From Flavobacterium cauense R2A-7 (GTDB taxonomy: Bacteria > Bacteroidota > Bacteroidia > Flavobacteriales > Flavobacteriaceae), in assembly GCF_000498475.1 (NCBI RefSeq), contig NZ_AVBI01000019.1:248001-312000 (forward strand): a DNA stretch of 64,000 nt, in the 5' to 3' direction. Positions 26,534-35,285 of this stretch are shown here, piece by piece (within the stretch, counting starts at the first letter, position 1; each line of letters starts with the position of its first letter). A program made the translations under genes and the position numbers. The notes under the pieces are model-generated. The model worked only from the letters and a program-made list of their open reading frames with translations. It searched no databases and was not told the origin of the DNA.

Positions 26534-26554
26534 AGTGATTAGTTTGAAGTATTC
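26534..26554. repeat. 7-bp tandem repeat after the thioredoxin-fold gene
   Basis: Units AGTGATT, AGTTTGA and AGTATTC follow the stop codon in 7-bp register, a looser version of the AGTNNNC array type. Confidence 0.6.
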
Positions 26555-26596
26555 GGATTAAGATTTACACTTAAAAAAACATAAAAAAAATACACA

Positions 26597-26630
26597 AAAA
26601 AAGGATTCAATAATTTGAATCCTTTTTTTA
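26597..26630. terminator. Bidirectional terminator between thioredoxin-fold gene and transaldolase
   Basis: GGATTCAA and TTGAATCC (26603-26622, 4-base loop) make a perfect stem bordered by A- and T-runs. Confidence 0.9.
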
Positions 26631-26639
26631 TACGCATTG

Positions 26640-26672
26640 TATTCACTGCCTTCTACTGACCACTGAATACTA
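26640..26672. repeat. 7-bp tandem repeat at the end of the transaldolase gene
   Basis: ACTGACC, ACTGAAT and ACTATTT follow each other (26655-26675) after CACTGCC. It is the complement version of the AGTNNNC units and touches the end of the coding sequence at 26670. Confidence 0.65.
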
Positions 26673-27326
26673 TTTATTTCCTTTTTCGTAATCAGCAATA
26701 AACTGAGCGATACCGATATCGGTTAACGGGTGTTTCAATAATCCTAAGATTGATGATAACGGTCCGGTCATAACATCAGCACCAATTTTAGCACAATTAA
26801 CAACGTGCATCGTATGACGAACAGAAGCGGCTAAAATCTGAGTTTCGAAAGCATAGTTATCATAAATCTGACGGATTTCGTCGATTAGGTTTAAACCGTC
26901 TGTAGAAACATCATCCAAACGTCCTAAGAAAGGAGAAACATACGTCGCTCCCGCTTTAGCTGCCAAAATCGCCTGACCAGCAGAGAATACTAAAGTTACA
27001 TTCGTTCTGATTCCTCGGTCTGAAAAATATTTACAGGCTTTGATTCCTTCTTTTGTCATTGGTAATTTCACAACAATTTGCTCGTGTAATTCTGCCAACT
27101 CCTCACCTTCTTTAATCATGCCTTCCAAATCCATGGCATTTACTTCGGCACTTACATCACCATCCACAATATTACAGATGTCAACATAATGTTTTAAAAT
27201 ATTGTTTTTCCCTGTAATTCCTTCTTTAGCCATTAATGACGGGTTTGTTGTAACGCCGTCTAATACACCTAATTCCTGTGCCTCTTTGATTTGCGCTAAA
27301 TTCGCTGTGTCAATAAAAAATTTCAT
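26670..27326 (-). CDS. fsa: Fructose-6-phosphate aldolase / transaldolase (small type)
   Basis: A 218-residue small transaldolase (TalC/FSA family). The Schiff-base Lys87 is in [13 protein letters not shown]. Other motifs are [64 protein letters not shown] (ends only cited as [11 protein letters not shown] and [11 protein letters not shown]) and the C-terminal [20 protein letters not shown]. This class performs aldolase or transaldolase reactions in sugar-phosphate metabolism. Which of the two cannot be told from sequence, since they differ at few active-site positions. It is 52 bp from the SDR gene upstream and likely co-transcribed. Confidence 0.93.
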   Translation of the reverse strand: MKFFIDTANLAQIKEAQELGVLDGVTTNPSLMAKEGITGKNNILKHYVDICNIVDGDVSAEVNAMDLEGMIKEGEELAELHEQIVVKLPMTKEGIKACKYFSDRGIRTNVTLVFSAGQAILAAKAGATYVSPFLGRLDDVSTDGLNLIDEIRQIYDNYAFETQILAASVRHTMHVVNCAKIGADVMTGPLSSILGLLKHPLTDIGIAQFIADYEKGNK

Positions 27327-27378
27327 ATTATATAAAGTTGTGTTTTCTAAGGTTACTCATTTTTTTTCGGTTGCAAAA

Positions 27379-28182
27379 TTACAACTTATAATGATTCATT
27401 AATAATTTCTCATACATTTTGTCCGGAAGTACACGTTTTAAAACAATGGAAAACTTCTGCATAAAAGCGCCAACCTTGTAATGTACGTTTGGATTCGGAG
27501 TTTGAATAATCGCATAAACCGCTAAAGCCATATCGTTTGGATTACTACCGCTGTCTACGTGTTCGTCCATGGTTTTCAAGGTGTTTCCGTATGGAATTTC
27601 GTAAGCCGAACCTTTTACCAGCGGCGCATGATAACGTCCGGCAGCAATATTCGTTGCAAAATCACCCGGAGCTACATTGGTAATCTGAATTCCGAACGAT
27701 TTGGTTTCCATACGCAAGGCTTCGGTTATCAATTCCAACGCGCCTTTTGATGCAGAATACACGCTTCTATAAGGCAATCCCATGTAACCGGCAATAGAAG
27801 TTACATTAATGATTAAACCCGATTTCTGACTGCGCATTTGTGGTAAAACGGCTTTCATTACTTCTATCGGACCAAAAAGATTGGTTTCGAAATTGTTTTT
27901 GATTTCTTCGGCAGGAATTTCTTCGAGCGGACCTGTAATTCCAACGCCGGCGTTATTAATCACTATATCCAGTCGTCCAGATTTGGTAATTACTTCTGCA
28001 ACAGCCCTTTTGATACTTTCCGAATTTCTAACATCCAAAGCAACCAATGGAAAAACAGAATTTTCAACACGTTCCGGATTTCGGCTCGTTCCGTAAACGA
28101 TAAATCCTTTTTGATGCAAAAATTCACCAACCGACTTCCCGATTCCTGAAGAACCACCGGTAATTAAAACGACTTTGTTCAT
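27379..28182 (-). CDS. SDR-family oxidoreductase
   Basis: A 267-residue short-chain dehydrogenase/reductase of the classical type. NAD(P)-binding TGGSSGIGKS (8-17), the NNAG motif (VINNAGVGITG), the catalytic Ser in NVTSIAGYMGLPYRSVYSASKGALEL (around IAGYM) and the Tyr-Lys pair in YSASK. PGDFATNI after the catalytic site is typical. TSRNPE after the second strand suggests NADP preference (Arg/Thr present rather than an acidic residue). The substrate is unknown. It lies between the transaldolase and dipeptide epimerase genes on the same strand. Confidence 0.92.
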   Translation of the reverse strand: MNKVVLITGGSSGIGKSVGEFLHQKGFIVYGTSRNPERVENSVFPLVALDVRNSESIKRAVAEVITKSGRLDIVINNAGVGITGPLEEIPAEEIKNNFETNLFGPIEVMKAVLPQMRSQKSGLIINVTSIAGYMGLPYRSVYSASKGALELITEALRMETKSFGIQITNVAPGDFATNIAAGRYHAPLVKGSAYEIPYGNTLKTMDEHVDSGSNPNDMALAVYAIIQTPNPNVHYKVGAFMQKFSIVLKRVLPDKMYEKLLMNHYKL

Positions 28183-28235
28183 TGTATGATTTATTAAAGC
28201 AGTGCGAAAGTAAGAAAATTTTAGCGCTTCAACGA

Positions 28236-29234
28236 TTATAAGAGCCGAATTCCCAATCCCGGTTGTTCCGAAAGCAATACTTTACCGAATTCAATTTTAG
28301 AACCGCTTGCGAGGTCATTTGAAATTAAATTTGCACCGTCTAAATCGACAAAATCCACTAACGGCACCAAAGCAGCTCCGGCAGAAATCCCAATGGTAGA
28401 TTCGGTCATGCAACCTATCATGATTTTAAAATCTAAATTTCTGGCGTTTTTGATTAATTCCAATGCGGGAGTCAATCCGCCACATTTTACTAATTTTATG
28501 TTTATACTTCGGTAGTGCGGTTGCAAGGTTTTTAAATCGATATTTTCCTGACAATCTTCATCGGCCATCCAATTGGGATATTGATCGGATTGCAATGATT
28601 TGAAGTTCTCTTCTCCGGGTTTCATCGGTTGTTCCACATAGGTAAAACCTTTTGAAGCCTCCAGGTTTTCAAGCCATTGACATTCTTCGGGTGAATAACT
28701 TCCGTTAGCGTCCAAAGCCACTGATTTTCCAGTTTGCAACAACATCTGAACTTCTTCCTCATTAAAATGATTGCATTTTACCTTGAATTTATTCCAGGAA
28801 GATTTTGCGATTTTATCGAGTTGGGTTTCAATCGGTGCAACACTTATGGTTATGGAAGATTCGGGGAGTGTATATACTTCGATATTGTTTAATTCCGAAA
28901 AGCTTCTGTTTTCCAGTTTACCGAACAAATCCCAATAGGCACAATCTAAGGCTGAACGAAGGAAACTGGGTAATTCCAGCGCAATCAGAAAATTATAGAA
29001 ATCAATTGGATGCTGAATTTGTTGTTTTTCGATTTTATCTTTTAGCCGATGCAGTGTTTTATCAAAATCGGACAAACTGATGTTGTAATAGTCAATTCCC
29101 GTACATTCACCGTAACCGGAAGTGCCATAATCGCTCAATTTAACAATTAAAGCCTCTCTGAATGAATAATCGCCATAGGATATTGAAAAGGTTTCTTTGA
29201 GATGGAGTCGGACAATTTGCCAGGATAGGTTCAT
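28236..29234 (-). CDS. Dipeptide epimerase (L-Ala-D/L-Glu epimerase-like, enolase superfamily)
   Basis: A 332-residue enolase-superfamily enzyme. The first general base is in KFKVKCN (Lys-x-Lys, about 148-150). Metal ligands are Asp in VALDANGSYS, Glu in YVEQPM and Asp in MADEDCQ. The second base Lys is in INIKLVKCGG, and DxDG is in VDFVDLDGANL. This KxK/K arrangement with DxD fits the dipeptide epimerase branch, which converts L-Ala-D-Glu from peptidoglycan to L-Ala-L-Glu. Dipeptide specificity is inferred from these motifs and not certain. The start is close to the SRP RNA terminator upstream. Confidence 0.88.
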   Translation of the reverse strand: MNLSWQIVRLHLKETFSISYGDYSFREALIVKLSDYGTSGYGECTGIDYYNISLSDFDKTLHRLKDKIEKQQIQHPIDFYNFLIALELPSFLRSALDCAYWDLFGKLENRSFSELNNIEVYTLPESSITISVAPIETQLDKIAKSSWNKFKVKCNHFNEEEVQMLLQTGKSVALDANGSYSPEECQWLENLEASKGFTYVEQPMKPGEENFKSLQSDQYPNWMADEDCQENIDLKTLQPHYRSINIKLVKCGGLTPALELIKNARNLDFKIMIGCMTESTIGISAGAALVPLVDFVDLDGANLISNDLASGSKIEFGKVLLSEQPGLGIRLL

Positions 29235-29260
29235 GCGATAGATTTGTATGCCCTAAAAAT

Positions 29261-29283
29261 AAAAAAATCTCCGCTAGGGAGAT
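29261..29283 (-). terminator. Terminator after the SRP RNA
   Basis: On the minus strand ATCTCC-CTAGC-GGAGAT (29283-29267) is followed by a run of T. It is about 25 bp beyond the RNA 3' end, before the dipeptide epimerase gene. Confidence 0.85.
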
Positions 29284-29307
29284 GCATTTTATTCAAAAAA
29301 GAAAAAA

Positions 29308-29402
29308 TGGCAAGCGACCTACATCGCACCGCTACAACCGCATACCTTTGCTGCGTTCCCACCCTGGAGGAGTCTGCAGGAGCTGGTCGTGTAGGACTTG
29401 CC
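29308..29402 (-). ncRNA. ffs: Signal recognition particle RNA, small bacterial type
   Basis: The RNA partner of Ffh, needed for membrane-protein targeting. The minus strand has the domain IV apex CAGG-GUG-GGAA-CGC-AGCA, which copies the universal order CAGG, short stem, GGAA tetraloop, short stem, AGCA (29345-29365 region). The ends pair: GGCAAG at the 5' end (29402-29397) with CUUGCC at the 3' end (29314-29309), and CCUACA with UGUAGG next to them. Length is about 95 nt. A perfect promoter stands directly before it and a T-run follows. Small open frames across this region are spurious. Confidence 0.93.
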
Positions 29403-29406
29403 GGTG

Positions 29407-29436
29407 CAAATATACAACCTTTTTATTTTTTTGCAA
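29407..29436 (-). promoter_or_regulatory. SRP RNA promoter, full Bacteroidota consensus
   Basis: On the minus strand TTG (29436-29434), 19 bp spacer, TATATTTG (29414-29407), then the RNA start about 5 bases on. It is the clearest promoter of the window and matches TTG-N17-23-TAnnTTTG. Confidence 0.9.
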
Positions 29437-29491
29437 GGCAATTGAAGATATAAAAATAACATTGTATATTGCTTGTATCAATTTTAAAACA

Positions 29492-30571
29492 ATGAAAACA
29501 CATAACCTATTAACATTCATTTTGTTAGGAACCGCACTTATTTCGTGCAATGATAGTAAAAAAGATGCGGAAAATTTATTTTCGATAGATTCAACCGGTT
29601 TAAAAGAACAGTATCAGCCACAGGAGACACTTTCTTTGGCTATAAAAAATGTAGAAAACAAGACCATCGACTCTATTATTTATTATATCAATGATAAAAA
29701 AGTCGGAGCTGTAAAAGGCAATTCAAAACTGGATTTTGCTTTTGCAGACCAAAAACTAGGCTACCAAAACATCAAAGCTTTAGTTTATTTTGAAGGCGAA
29801 AACAGTGAAGTAACTTCCAGAGTGGAATTGGTTTCCAATATTCAGCCGAAACTATTAAAATACACAATTGTAAATACCTATCCGCATGATTTGAAAGCTT
29901 ATACACAAGGATTGGAATTTTACCGTGATACTTTAATTGAAAGTACCGGAAACGGACAAGGAAACGGCACCGGATTGCGTGGTATTTCTTCCCTTCGTAA
30001 AACCGATTATAAAACAGGAAAAGTTTATAAAATTGTTGAGCTTCCTGAAAGCGTTTTCGGTGAAGGCTGCACTGTTTTAAACAATAAAGTATTCCAGATT
30101 ACTTGGCAAAACGGAGAAGGTTATGTTTATAATGCCGATACGTTTAAGAAAGAAGAAACATTCCCTTATTTTAAAGCGAATATGGAAGGTTGGGGATTAT
30201 CCAATGATGGTAAAAACCTTTTAATGTCGGACGGCTCTGAAAAAATTTATTTTGTGAATCCTGCTGATTTCAAAGAAGTCGATTATATCAATGTATACAC
30301 GGCCAGTTCAAAAATTAAAGCCGTAAACGAAATGGAATGGATTAACGGAAAAATCTATGCCAATATTTACACTATGGATGCCATTGCAATTATCAATCCG
30401 AAAAACGGCGCTGTGGAAGGAGTTGTAAATTTAGCCGATTTAAAATCAAAAGTTACCCAACATCCTGATGTTGATGTTCTCAACGGAATCGCCTACAATC
30501 CGAAAACCAAAACTATTTTTGTTACCGGAAAAAACTGGGACAAGATGTTTGAAATTAAGATTTCAGAGTAA
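29492..30571 (+). CDS. Glutaminyl-peptide cyclotransferase, lipoprotein form
   Basis: A 359-residue lipoprotein (MKTHNLLTFILLGTALISCND) with a five-bladed beta-propeller typical of bacterial glutaminyl cyclase: YPHDLKAYTQGLEFYRDTLIESTG, FGEGCTVLNNKVFQITWQNG, NMEGWGLSNDGKNLLMSDGS, VNEMEWINGKIYANIY, and HPDVDVLNGIAYNPKTKTIFVTGKNWD. It makes N-terminal Gln into pyroglutamate on exported proteins. In Bacteroidetes these are signal-peptidase substrates with Gln at +1 (see findings). The long upstream extension that begins at 29282 crosses the SRP RNA and is not translated. The enzyme acts in the periplasm, anchored by its lipid. Confidence 0.94.
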   Translation: MKTHNLLTFILLGTALISCNDSKKDAENLFSIDSTGLKEQYQPQETLSLAIKNVENKTIDSIIYYINDKKVGAVKGNSKLDFAFADQKLGYQNIKALVYFEGENSEVTSRVELVSNIQPKLLKYTIVNTYPHDLKAYTQGLEFYRDTLIESTGNGQGNGTGLRGISSLRKTDYKTGKVYKIVELPESVFGEGCTVLNNKVFQITWQNGEGYVYNADTFKKEETFPYFKANMEGWGLSNDGKNLLMSDGSEKIYFVNPADFKEVDYINVYTASSKIKAVNEMEWINGKIYANIYTMDAIAIINPKNGAVEGVVNLADLKSKVTQHPDVDVLNGIAYNPKTKTIFVTGKNWDKMFEIKISE

Positions 30572-30572
30572 A

Positions 30573-30620
30573 AATTAGTGTTCAGTGAGCAGTATTCTGA
30601 GTAAGTAATCAGTATTAGTC
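30573..30620 (+). repeat. 7-bp tandem repeat between glutaminyl cyclase and HopJ genes
   Basis: AGTGTTC, AGTGAGC and AGTATTC in a row, then AGTAATC and AGTATT after a 6-base break. Same AGTNNNC unit as at 44606. Confidence 0.8.
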
Positions 30621-30636
30621 AAAACAATTACCTAAA

Positions 30637-30975
30637 ATGAAGAACTTAATCGACAAAATTCAAAACCAACCCGAAACGATTCTGTTTCCGGAAGTTATTG
30701 AATATATTGATTCAGAATATGACTTTACACCTACCCGATTTACAAACGGAAATACGGTTAACGAAGCCAATCAGAATAACGGTTCCTGTAAAATCTTTTT
30801 CTTTGCGAAAATACAAGGATTAACTACGGAGCTAACCTTACATTTATTTGGTGATTTTTACCGGATTGATGTGCAGCAAAATCCTGAAGGAACCAACCAT
30901 CAGAATATCCGTAACTTTATGAAGTCCGGCTGGGAAGGAATCCAATATGACGGCGTAGCTTTACAGCCCAAATAA
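30637..30975 (+). CDS. HopJ-type III effector-like family protein
   Basis: A 112-residue protein of the HopJ family: FPEVIEYIDSEYDFTPTRFTNG, NEANQNNGSCKIFFFAKIQGL, LTLHLFGDFYRIDV, GTNHQNIRNFMKSGWEGI. The name comes from a Pseudomonas effector, but the family is found widely in bacteria without type III secretion, so the effector role should not be assumed. No signal peptide is visible and it is probably cytosolic. Function is unknown. It follows glutaminyl cyclase after a 7-bp tandem repeat. Confidence 0.92.
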   Translation: MKNLIDKIQNQPETILFPEVIEYIDSEYDFTPTRFTNGNTVNEANQNNGSCKIFFFAKIQGLTTELTLHLFGDFYRIDVQQNPEGTNHQNIRNFMKSGWEGIQYDGVALQPK

Positions 30976-30991
30976 AACGATTTCTAACAAT

Positions 30992-31029
30992 AAAAAACTC
31001 CTCAATACAATTTGTTTTGAGGAGTTTTT
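30992..31029. terminator. Bidirectional terminator after HopJ
   Basis: ACTCCTCAA (30997-31005) pairs with TTGAGGAGT (31017-31025) with A- and T-runs outside, between the convergent HopJ and secreted-protein genes. Confidence 0.88.
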
Positions 31030-31054
31030 CTTTAGTGCTGTTTCTATTTTGAAA

Positions 31055-31663
31055 TTATTTCTTTTTTTTCTTCGGCGCAGGTGCCGCAGCTGGAATGTAT
31101 TTTTTTGTAGCCGGATCGAACGTTTGCTTGCTTTCCTGTGATTTGTTTTTCAGCAAGATATCGCCATTTGGTAATAACGTAAATTCAGAACCTTCTCTTC
31201 TGTTTCTCTCCTGGGTTTCGGACGCATTTTTCAGTTTATCCAAAAATACTTTTTCAACGATATGAGTAGTGGTTTGCGAATTGGCGATTACTTGGGTTTT
31301 TGTCGGCACTTCCCAGATTTCAGAAACGATGCTGGTAGCATCTTCTGTTTTTAAATCGGTTTTTACGGTTCCTTTTTCGGTCCATGAAATATAATACAAC
31401 GGTGTTTCTTTGGCTTTGAAACTGGTAATTTTGCATTCAGACAATGTTTTCTTTGCGTCTACGGGTCTTGAAAAAAGAAGTTCTTTTTTTCCGCCTTCAT
31501 CAACATACAAATGAAATTCGTTTTTTACGATTTCCGCCGAAAGATTATCGGTTTTTGTGAGCACTTCTGTTCCGGTTTTACCTTTGGAACTACCCTTCTT
31601 TTTTTGGCTGTAACCAACGGTAGTAAGCATTGCGAGCGCAAATACTAAAATTGTTTTTTTCAT
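31055..31663 (-). CDS. Secreted hypothetical protein, Lys-rich
   Basis: A 202-residue protein with a signal peptide (MKKTILVFALAMLTTVGYS, then Gln) and a very Lys-rich start (KKKGSSKGKTGTE) and end (AAAPAPKKKKK). The middle has beta-strands with no motif I recognise (EFHLYVDEGGKKELLFSRPVD). It belongs to no family I know. It is 149 bp downstream of dnaK on the same strand, behind a terminator, so it may be transcribed alone. Location is periplasmic or outer membrane. It follows the Gln-at-+1 rule. Confidence 0.65.
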   Translation of the reverse strand: MKKTILVFALAMLTTVGYSQKKKGSSKGKTGTEVLTKTDNLSAEIVKNEFHLYVDEGGKKELLFSRPVDAKKTLSECKITSFKAKETPLYYISWTEKGTVKTDLKTEDATSIVSEIWEVPTKTQVIANSQTTTHIVEKVFLDKLKNASETQERNRREGSEFTLLPNGDILLKNKSQESKQTFDPATKKYIPAAAPAPKKKKK

Positions 31664-31760
31664 ATTTTTTTACAGGTTTCTTGGTAATGAAAAATACAAA
31701 AATATTCTTGATAAAAACAATTCTTCAATTATTTAACAATTGCACGAGTTAATGTAAAAT

Positions 31761-31792
31761 AAAAAACCACCTCGCGGTAAACGAGATGGTTT
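31761..31792 (-). terminator. dnaK terminator
   Basis: On the minus strand AACCATCTCG (31790-31781 region) pairs with CGAGGTGGTT, allowing one wobble, and T follows. Confidence 0.75.
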
Positions 31793-31812
31793 AATTTATA
31801 AATCAAAAAGGA

Positions 31813-33699
31813 TTATTTTACTTCTTCAAAATCTACATCCTGAGTTGTATCTCCTGAAGCGTCTGCTTGTGGCTGAGCTTCGTGAGTTTGTCCTTCTGCC
31901 TGCGCTTTGTACATTTCTTCGGAAGCATTTTTCCATGCTTCGTTGATAGCGTCTAAAGCCGGTTGAATTGTTGCAATATCTTTTGTTTCATATGCCGCTT
32001 TCAATCCGTCTAAAGCCGTTTGAATATTTGCTTTGTTTCCTTCAGATAATTTATCTCCGAACTCTGACAATTGTTTTTCGGTTTGGAAAATCATTCCGTC
32101 AGCTTCGTTTAATTTATCTACTTTTTCTTTTGCTAATTTGTCTGCTTCTGCATTCATTTCAGCTTCTTTTTTCATTTTCTCGATTTCTTCCTGAGTCAAT
32201 CCTGAAGAAGCTTCGATACGGATATCATGTGATTTACCGGTTCCTTTATCAACCGCAGTTACGTGAATGATACCATTGGCATCGATATCAAAAATAACTT
32301 CAATTTGAGGTACTCCTCTTGGTGCAGGCGGAATTCCGTCTAAATGGAAACGACCGATGGTTTTGTTGTCTGTAGCCATGGCTCTTTCACCTTGCAACAC
32401 GTGGATTTCCACACTTGGTTGGTTATCAGCCGCAGTTGAGAAAACCTGAGATTTTTTAGTTGGAATAGTTGTATTTGACTCGATTAATTTAGTCATAACA
32501 CCACCCATAGTTTCGATACCTAAAGAAAGCGGAGTAACGTCTAATAACAATACGTCTTTCACATCTCCAGTTAAAACTCCACCTTGGATTGCGGCTCCAA
32601 TCGCCACAACTTCATCCGGATTTACTCCTTTTGATGGTTTTTTACCGAAGAATTTCTCTACTTGCTCCTGGATAACAGGGATACGTGTTGAACCTCCTAC
32701 TAAGATTACTTCGTCAATATCAGAAGTTGATAAACCAGCATCTTTTAACGCTTTAGCAACCGGCTCCATAGAACGTTTTACTAAACTGTCTGCCAATTGC
32801 TCGAATTTAGCACGAGTTAACGTTTGTACTAAGTGTTTCGGTCCTGTAGCAGTAGCCGTAACGTATGGCAAGTTGATTTCTGTTTGAGCAGAAGACGATA
32901 ATTCGATTTTTGCTTTTTCAGCAGCTTCTTTCAAACGTTGTAATGCCATTGGGTCTTTACGTAAATCGATACCTTCAGCAGTATTGAAATCGTTAGCCAA
33001 CCAGTCGATGATTACTTGGTCAAAATCGTCACCACCTAAATGTGTATCTCCGTTTGTAGACAATACTTCGAAAACACCGTCTCCTAATTCAAGGATGGAA
33101 ATATCGAAAGTACCACCACCTAAATCGTAAACAGCGATTTTATGATCGTGTCCTAATTTATCCAAACCGTACGCTAACGCTGCAGCTGTAGGTTCATTGA
33201 TAATTCTGCGTACTTTTAAACCTGCAATCTCACCAGCTTCTTTAGTAGCCTGACGTTGTGCATCGTTAAAGTAAGCCGGAACGGTAATAACCGCTTCTGT
33301 TACTGTTGTACCTAAATAATCTTCAGCAGTTTTCTTCATTTTTTGAAGTACCATTGCTGACAATTCCTGTGGCGTGTAAAGTCTTCCGTCGATATCAACA
33401 CGTGGTGTGTCATTATCTCCTTTAACAACTTTATAAGCTACAGTTGATGCTTCTTTGGCGCTTTCTGTGTATTTATTACCCATAAAACGTTTGATAGAAG
33501 CAATAGTTTTAGTTGGATTCGTTACTGCTTGTCTTTTCGCAGGATCACCCACTTTAATTTCGCCACCTTCCACAAAGGCAATTACAGACGGTGTAGTTCT
33601 TTTTCCTTCGGCATTAGCAATTACAACTGGCTCTCCACCTTCCATTACGGATACGCAAGAGTTTGTTGTTCCTAAGTCGATTCCAATAATCTTACTCAT
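31813..33699 (-). CDS. dnaK: Molecular chaperone DnaK (Hsp70)
   Basis: A 628-residue Hsp70. The start [20 protein letters not shown] is the ATP-binding domain signature, followed by [51 protein letters not shown] and [16 protein letters not shown]. The substrate-binding domain follows, with [20 protein letters not shown]. The C-terminal lid ends with the conserved EEVK ([11 protein letters not shown]). It is monocistronic here, with no dnaJ or grpE adjacent. No heat-shock operator such as CIRCE is seen. The 203-bp upstream gap holds the promoter. Confidence 0.99.
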   Translation of the reverse strand: MSKIIGIDLGTTNSCVSVMEGGEPVVIANAEGKRTTPSVIAFVEGGEIKVGDPAKRQAVTNPTKTIASIKRFMGNKYTESAKEASTVAYKVVKGDNDTPRVDIDGRLYTPQELSAMVLQKMKKTAEDYLGTTVTEAVITVPAYFNDAQRQATKEAGEIAGLKVRRIINEPTAAALAYGLDKLGHDHKIAVYDLGGGTFDISILELGDGVFEVLSTNGDTHLGGDDFDQVIIDWLANDFNTAEGIDLRKDPMALQRLKEAAEKAKIELSSSAQTEINLPYVTATATGPKHLVQTLTRAKFEQLADSLVKRSMEPVAKALKDAGLSTSDIDEVILVGGSTRIPVIQEQVEKFFGKKPSKGVNPDEVVAIGAAIQGGVLTGDVKDVLLLDVTPLSLGIETMGGVMTKLIESNTTIPTKKSQVFSTAADNQPSVEIHVLQGERAMATDNKTIGRFHLDGIPPAPRGVPQIEVIFDIDANGIIHVTAVDKGTGKSHDIRIEASSGLTQEEIEKMKKEAEMNAEADKLAKEKVDKLNEADGMIFQTEKQLSEFGDKLSEGNKANIQTALDGLKAAYETKDIATIQPALDAINEAWKNASEEMYKAQAEGQTHEAQPQADASGDTTQDVDFEEVK

Positions 33700-33872
33700 T
33701 TTTATAATAGTTTAATTTTAATTCAAAAGTTTCAAACTCGTGTTGCAAATGACAAGGATTGTGCCAATGGTAAAAAAAATATAAATTGTCAGATTCTGTT
33801 AAAAAATAATTCAAAAATACTGACAGGATGACATTAACGTGCACATGTCTGACCATAAATAATAATAAAACT

Positions 33873-33880
33873 TATATTTG
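33873..33880 (+). promoter_or_regulatory. Candidate -7 element for the DUF6056-like gene
   Basis: TATATTTG, a full match to TAnnTTTG, 22 bp before the ATG. CTG instead of TTG at the -33 place (about 33849). Confidence 0.5.
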
Positions 33881-33902
33881 ACATTTAATTTCTGATGTGT
33901 AA

Positions 33903-35285
33903 ATGACATTTTTAAAAAATAAAAAAAATATCCTTCTCATTATTACCGGTTTACTGGCAATAACACTTATTTTACTCTTAAACATCAATACCTTTTATTG
34001 GGCCGATGATTATGCCATACTAAACGAAATAAACGATTTAGGAATTTATCAAAGATGTATTCATGGTTATTATGCCTGGGATGGCCGTTACCTGACACCC
34101 GCCGCTTTTTTACAAGGAGTTTTTTTAGAAACGCTACCAGTAGAGATAATAACCCTGATATGGAATGCTTGTTTTTTGCTCAGCGGAATTCTTTTATTTT
34201 ATGTCATAAAAGAGGAAACAAAAGATTATTCCGATTCCTCCGATAAAATTTATTTACCCTTTTTAGTTGCTGTTATTTTTTGGTTGGGTTCCTATAGACA
34301 CATCGGACAAACCATTTATTGGGCAACGGGTGGTGTTTATACCTTTAATTTACTTTTAGGTGCGGTTTGGCTGCTTTTGTTTTATAAGATTCAGAAAACA
34401 AGCTTAGCAGGACTAAAATTTGGTTTTTTACTTTTTACGCTATTTATTGGCTTAACTACGCAAAACCTGACCATTGGTTTCATTACTTTTTTATTGCTGA
34501 CAATTGTAAACGACTATCTTAAGAATGAGCAAAAAAACTGCATTTATAATGGAGTTTTACTTCTGATAATCGTCGGCGGAACCCTATTTTTAAGTTTAGC
34601 ACCGGGCAATTTCGTTCGGGCTGAAGAAATCAACAATTCAGCATTCAAAGATATTTCTTTATGGATGCTTGTCAGAAATACAGCTTTCGCTTTGGTAACT
34701 TATCTCCTATTTTCATTCATTCTGATTATTATATCGGTTTTAGCGGCCTTTGTTTATGTTTTTCAGAATGGACGCACTATTACTCCTGTTTTTAAAAAGC
34801 TGATTTTTATTCCAAAAACAAAAGAACAAGGCATTGCTTTTATTGCAACCTACAAATATCTGATAGTAGCTTTAAGTACGATTTTACCATTCATCACCAT
34901 GCCGGAAGTGGTTTCGCCAAGAACAGCCATTTATTTTATGTTTTTTCTTGTCATTTTTATCTTCAAATTTATCCATCAATTAGCTGTTGTTCCATTAAAT
35001 AAAAAGGAAACAAAAGCAACTTCCGTTATCGCATACATCTTGTTTTTCAGTGTTTTTTGTTTCGTCATTTACAATTTTCAGAGAGGAAAAACACTTAAAG
35101 CCGAAGTCAAAAAAAGAGAATTACTCCTTAAAAATTCAAAAAACAAAGAGATTAGATTAAGAAGAATAGACGAAAACCTAAAATCCTATTGTTATGATTT
35201 CAGGGATTTCAGAGGCAATGACGATTGGGCTGTTGAAGCTCAAAAAATATATTTTGGCTGTATCGAAATACGCATTGAAGATTAA
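33903..35285 (+). CDS. Multi-pass membrane protein, DUF6056/GT-C-like
   Basis: A 460-residue integral membrane protein with about ten transmembrane helices from residue 9 on. The first external loop has NTFYWADDYAILNEI, an acidic DD pair after helix 1, and there are conserved-looking WDGRYLTPA, GQTIYWATGGVYTF and SLAPGNFVRAEE segments. These are hallmarks of DUF6056-like proteins, which resemble GT-C glycosyltransferases using lipid-phosphate sugars with acidic residues in the first loop. The C-terminus is a short soluble tail (YFGCIEIRIED). Glycosyl transfer is inferred, the substrate unknown. It is convergent with the next gene with no spacer. Confidence 0.75.
   Translation: MTFLKNKKNILLIITGLLAITLILLLNINTFYWADDYAILNEINDLGIYQRCIHGYYAWDGRYLTPAAFLQGVFLETLPVEIITLIWNACFLLSGILLFYVIKEETKDYSDSSDKIYLPFLVAVIFWLGSYRHIGQTIYWATGGVYTFNLLLGAVWLLLFYKIQKTSLAGLKFGFLLFTLFIGLTTQNLTIGFITFLLLTIVNDYLKNEQKNCIYNGVLLLIIVGGTLFLSLAPGNFVRAEEINNSAFKDISLWMLVRNTAFALVTYLLFSFILIIISVLAAFVYVFQNGRTITPVFKKLIFIPKTKEQGIAFIATYKYLIVALSTILPFITMPEVVSPRTAIYFMFFLVIFIFKFIHQLAVVPLNKKETKATSVIAYILFFSVFCFVIYNFQRGKTLKAEVKKRELLLKNSKNKEIRLRRIDENLKSYCYDFRDFRGNDDWAVEAQKIYFGCIEIRIED

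Noticed and set aside
29244..29550. Open frames across the SRP RNA on both strands, including the N-terminal extension of the glutaminyl cyclase frame to 29282
   Set aside because: The DNA has the conserved SRP apex, pairing ends and a perfect promoter and terminator; the encoded peptides (Arg/Cys-rich) look non-coding, and the cyclase lipoprotein signal starts at 29492.
30637..30975. Type III secretion effector function of the HopJ protein
   Set aside because: Name similarity only; no type III secretion genes in the window and the family is widespread in bacteria without it.
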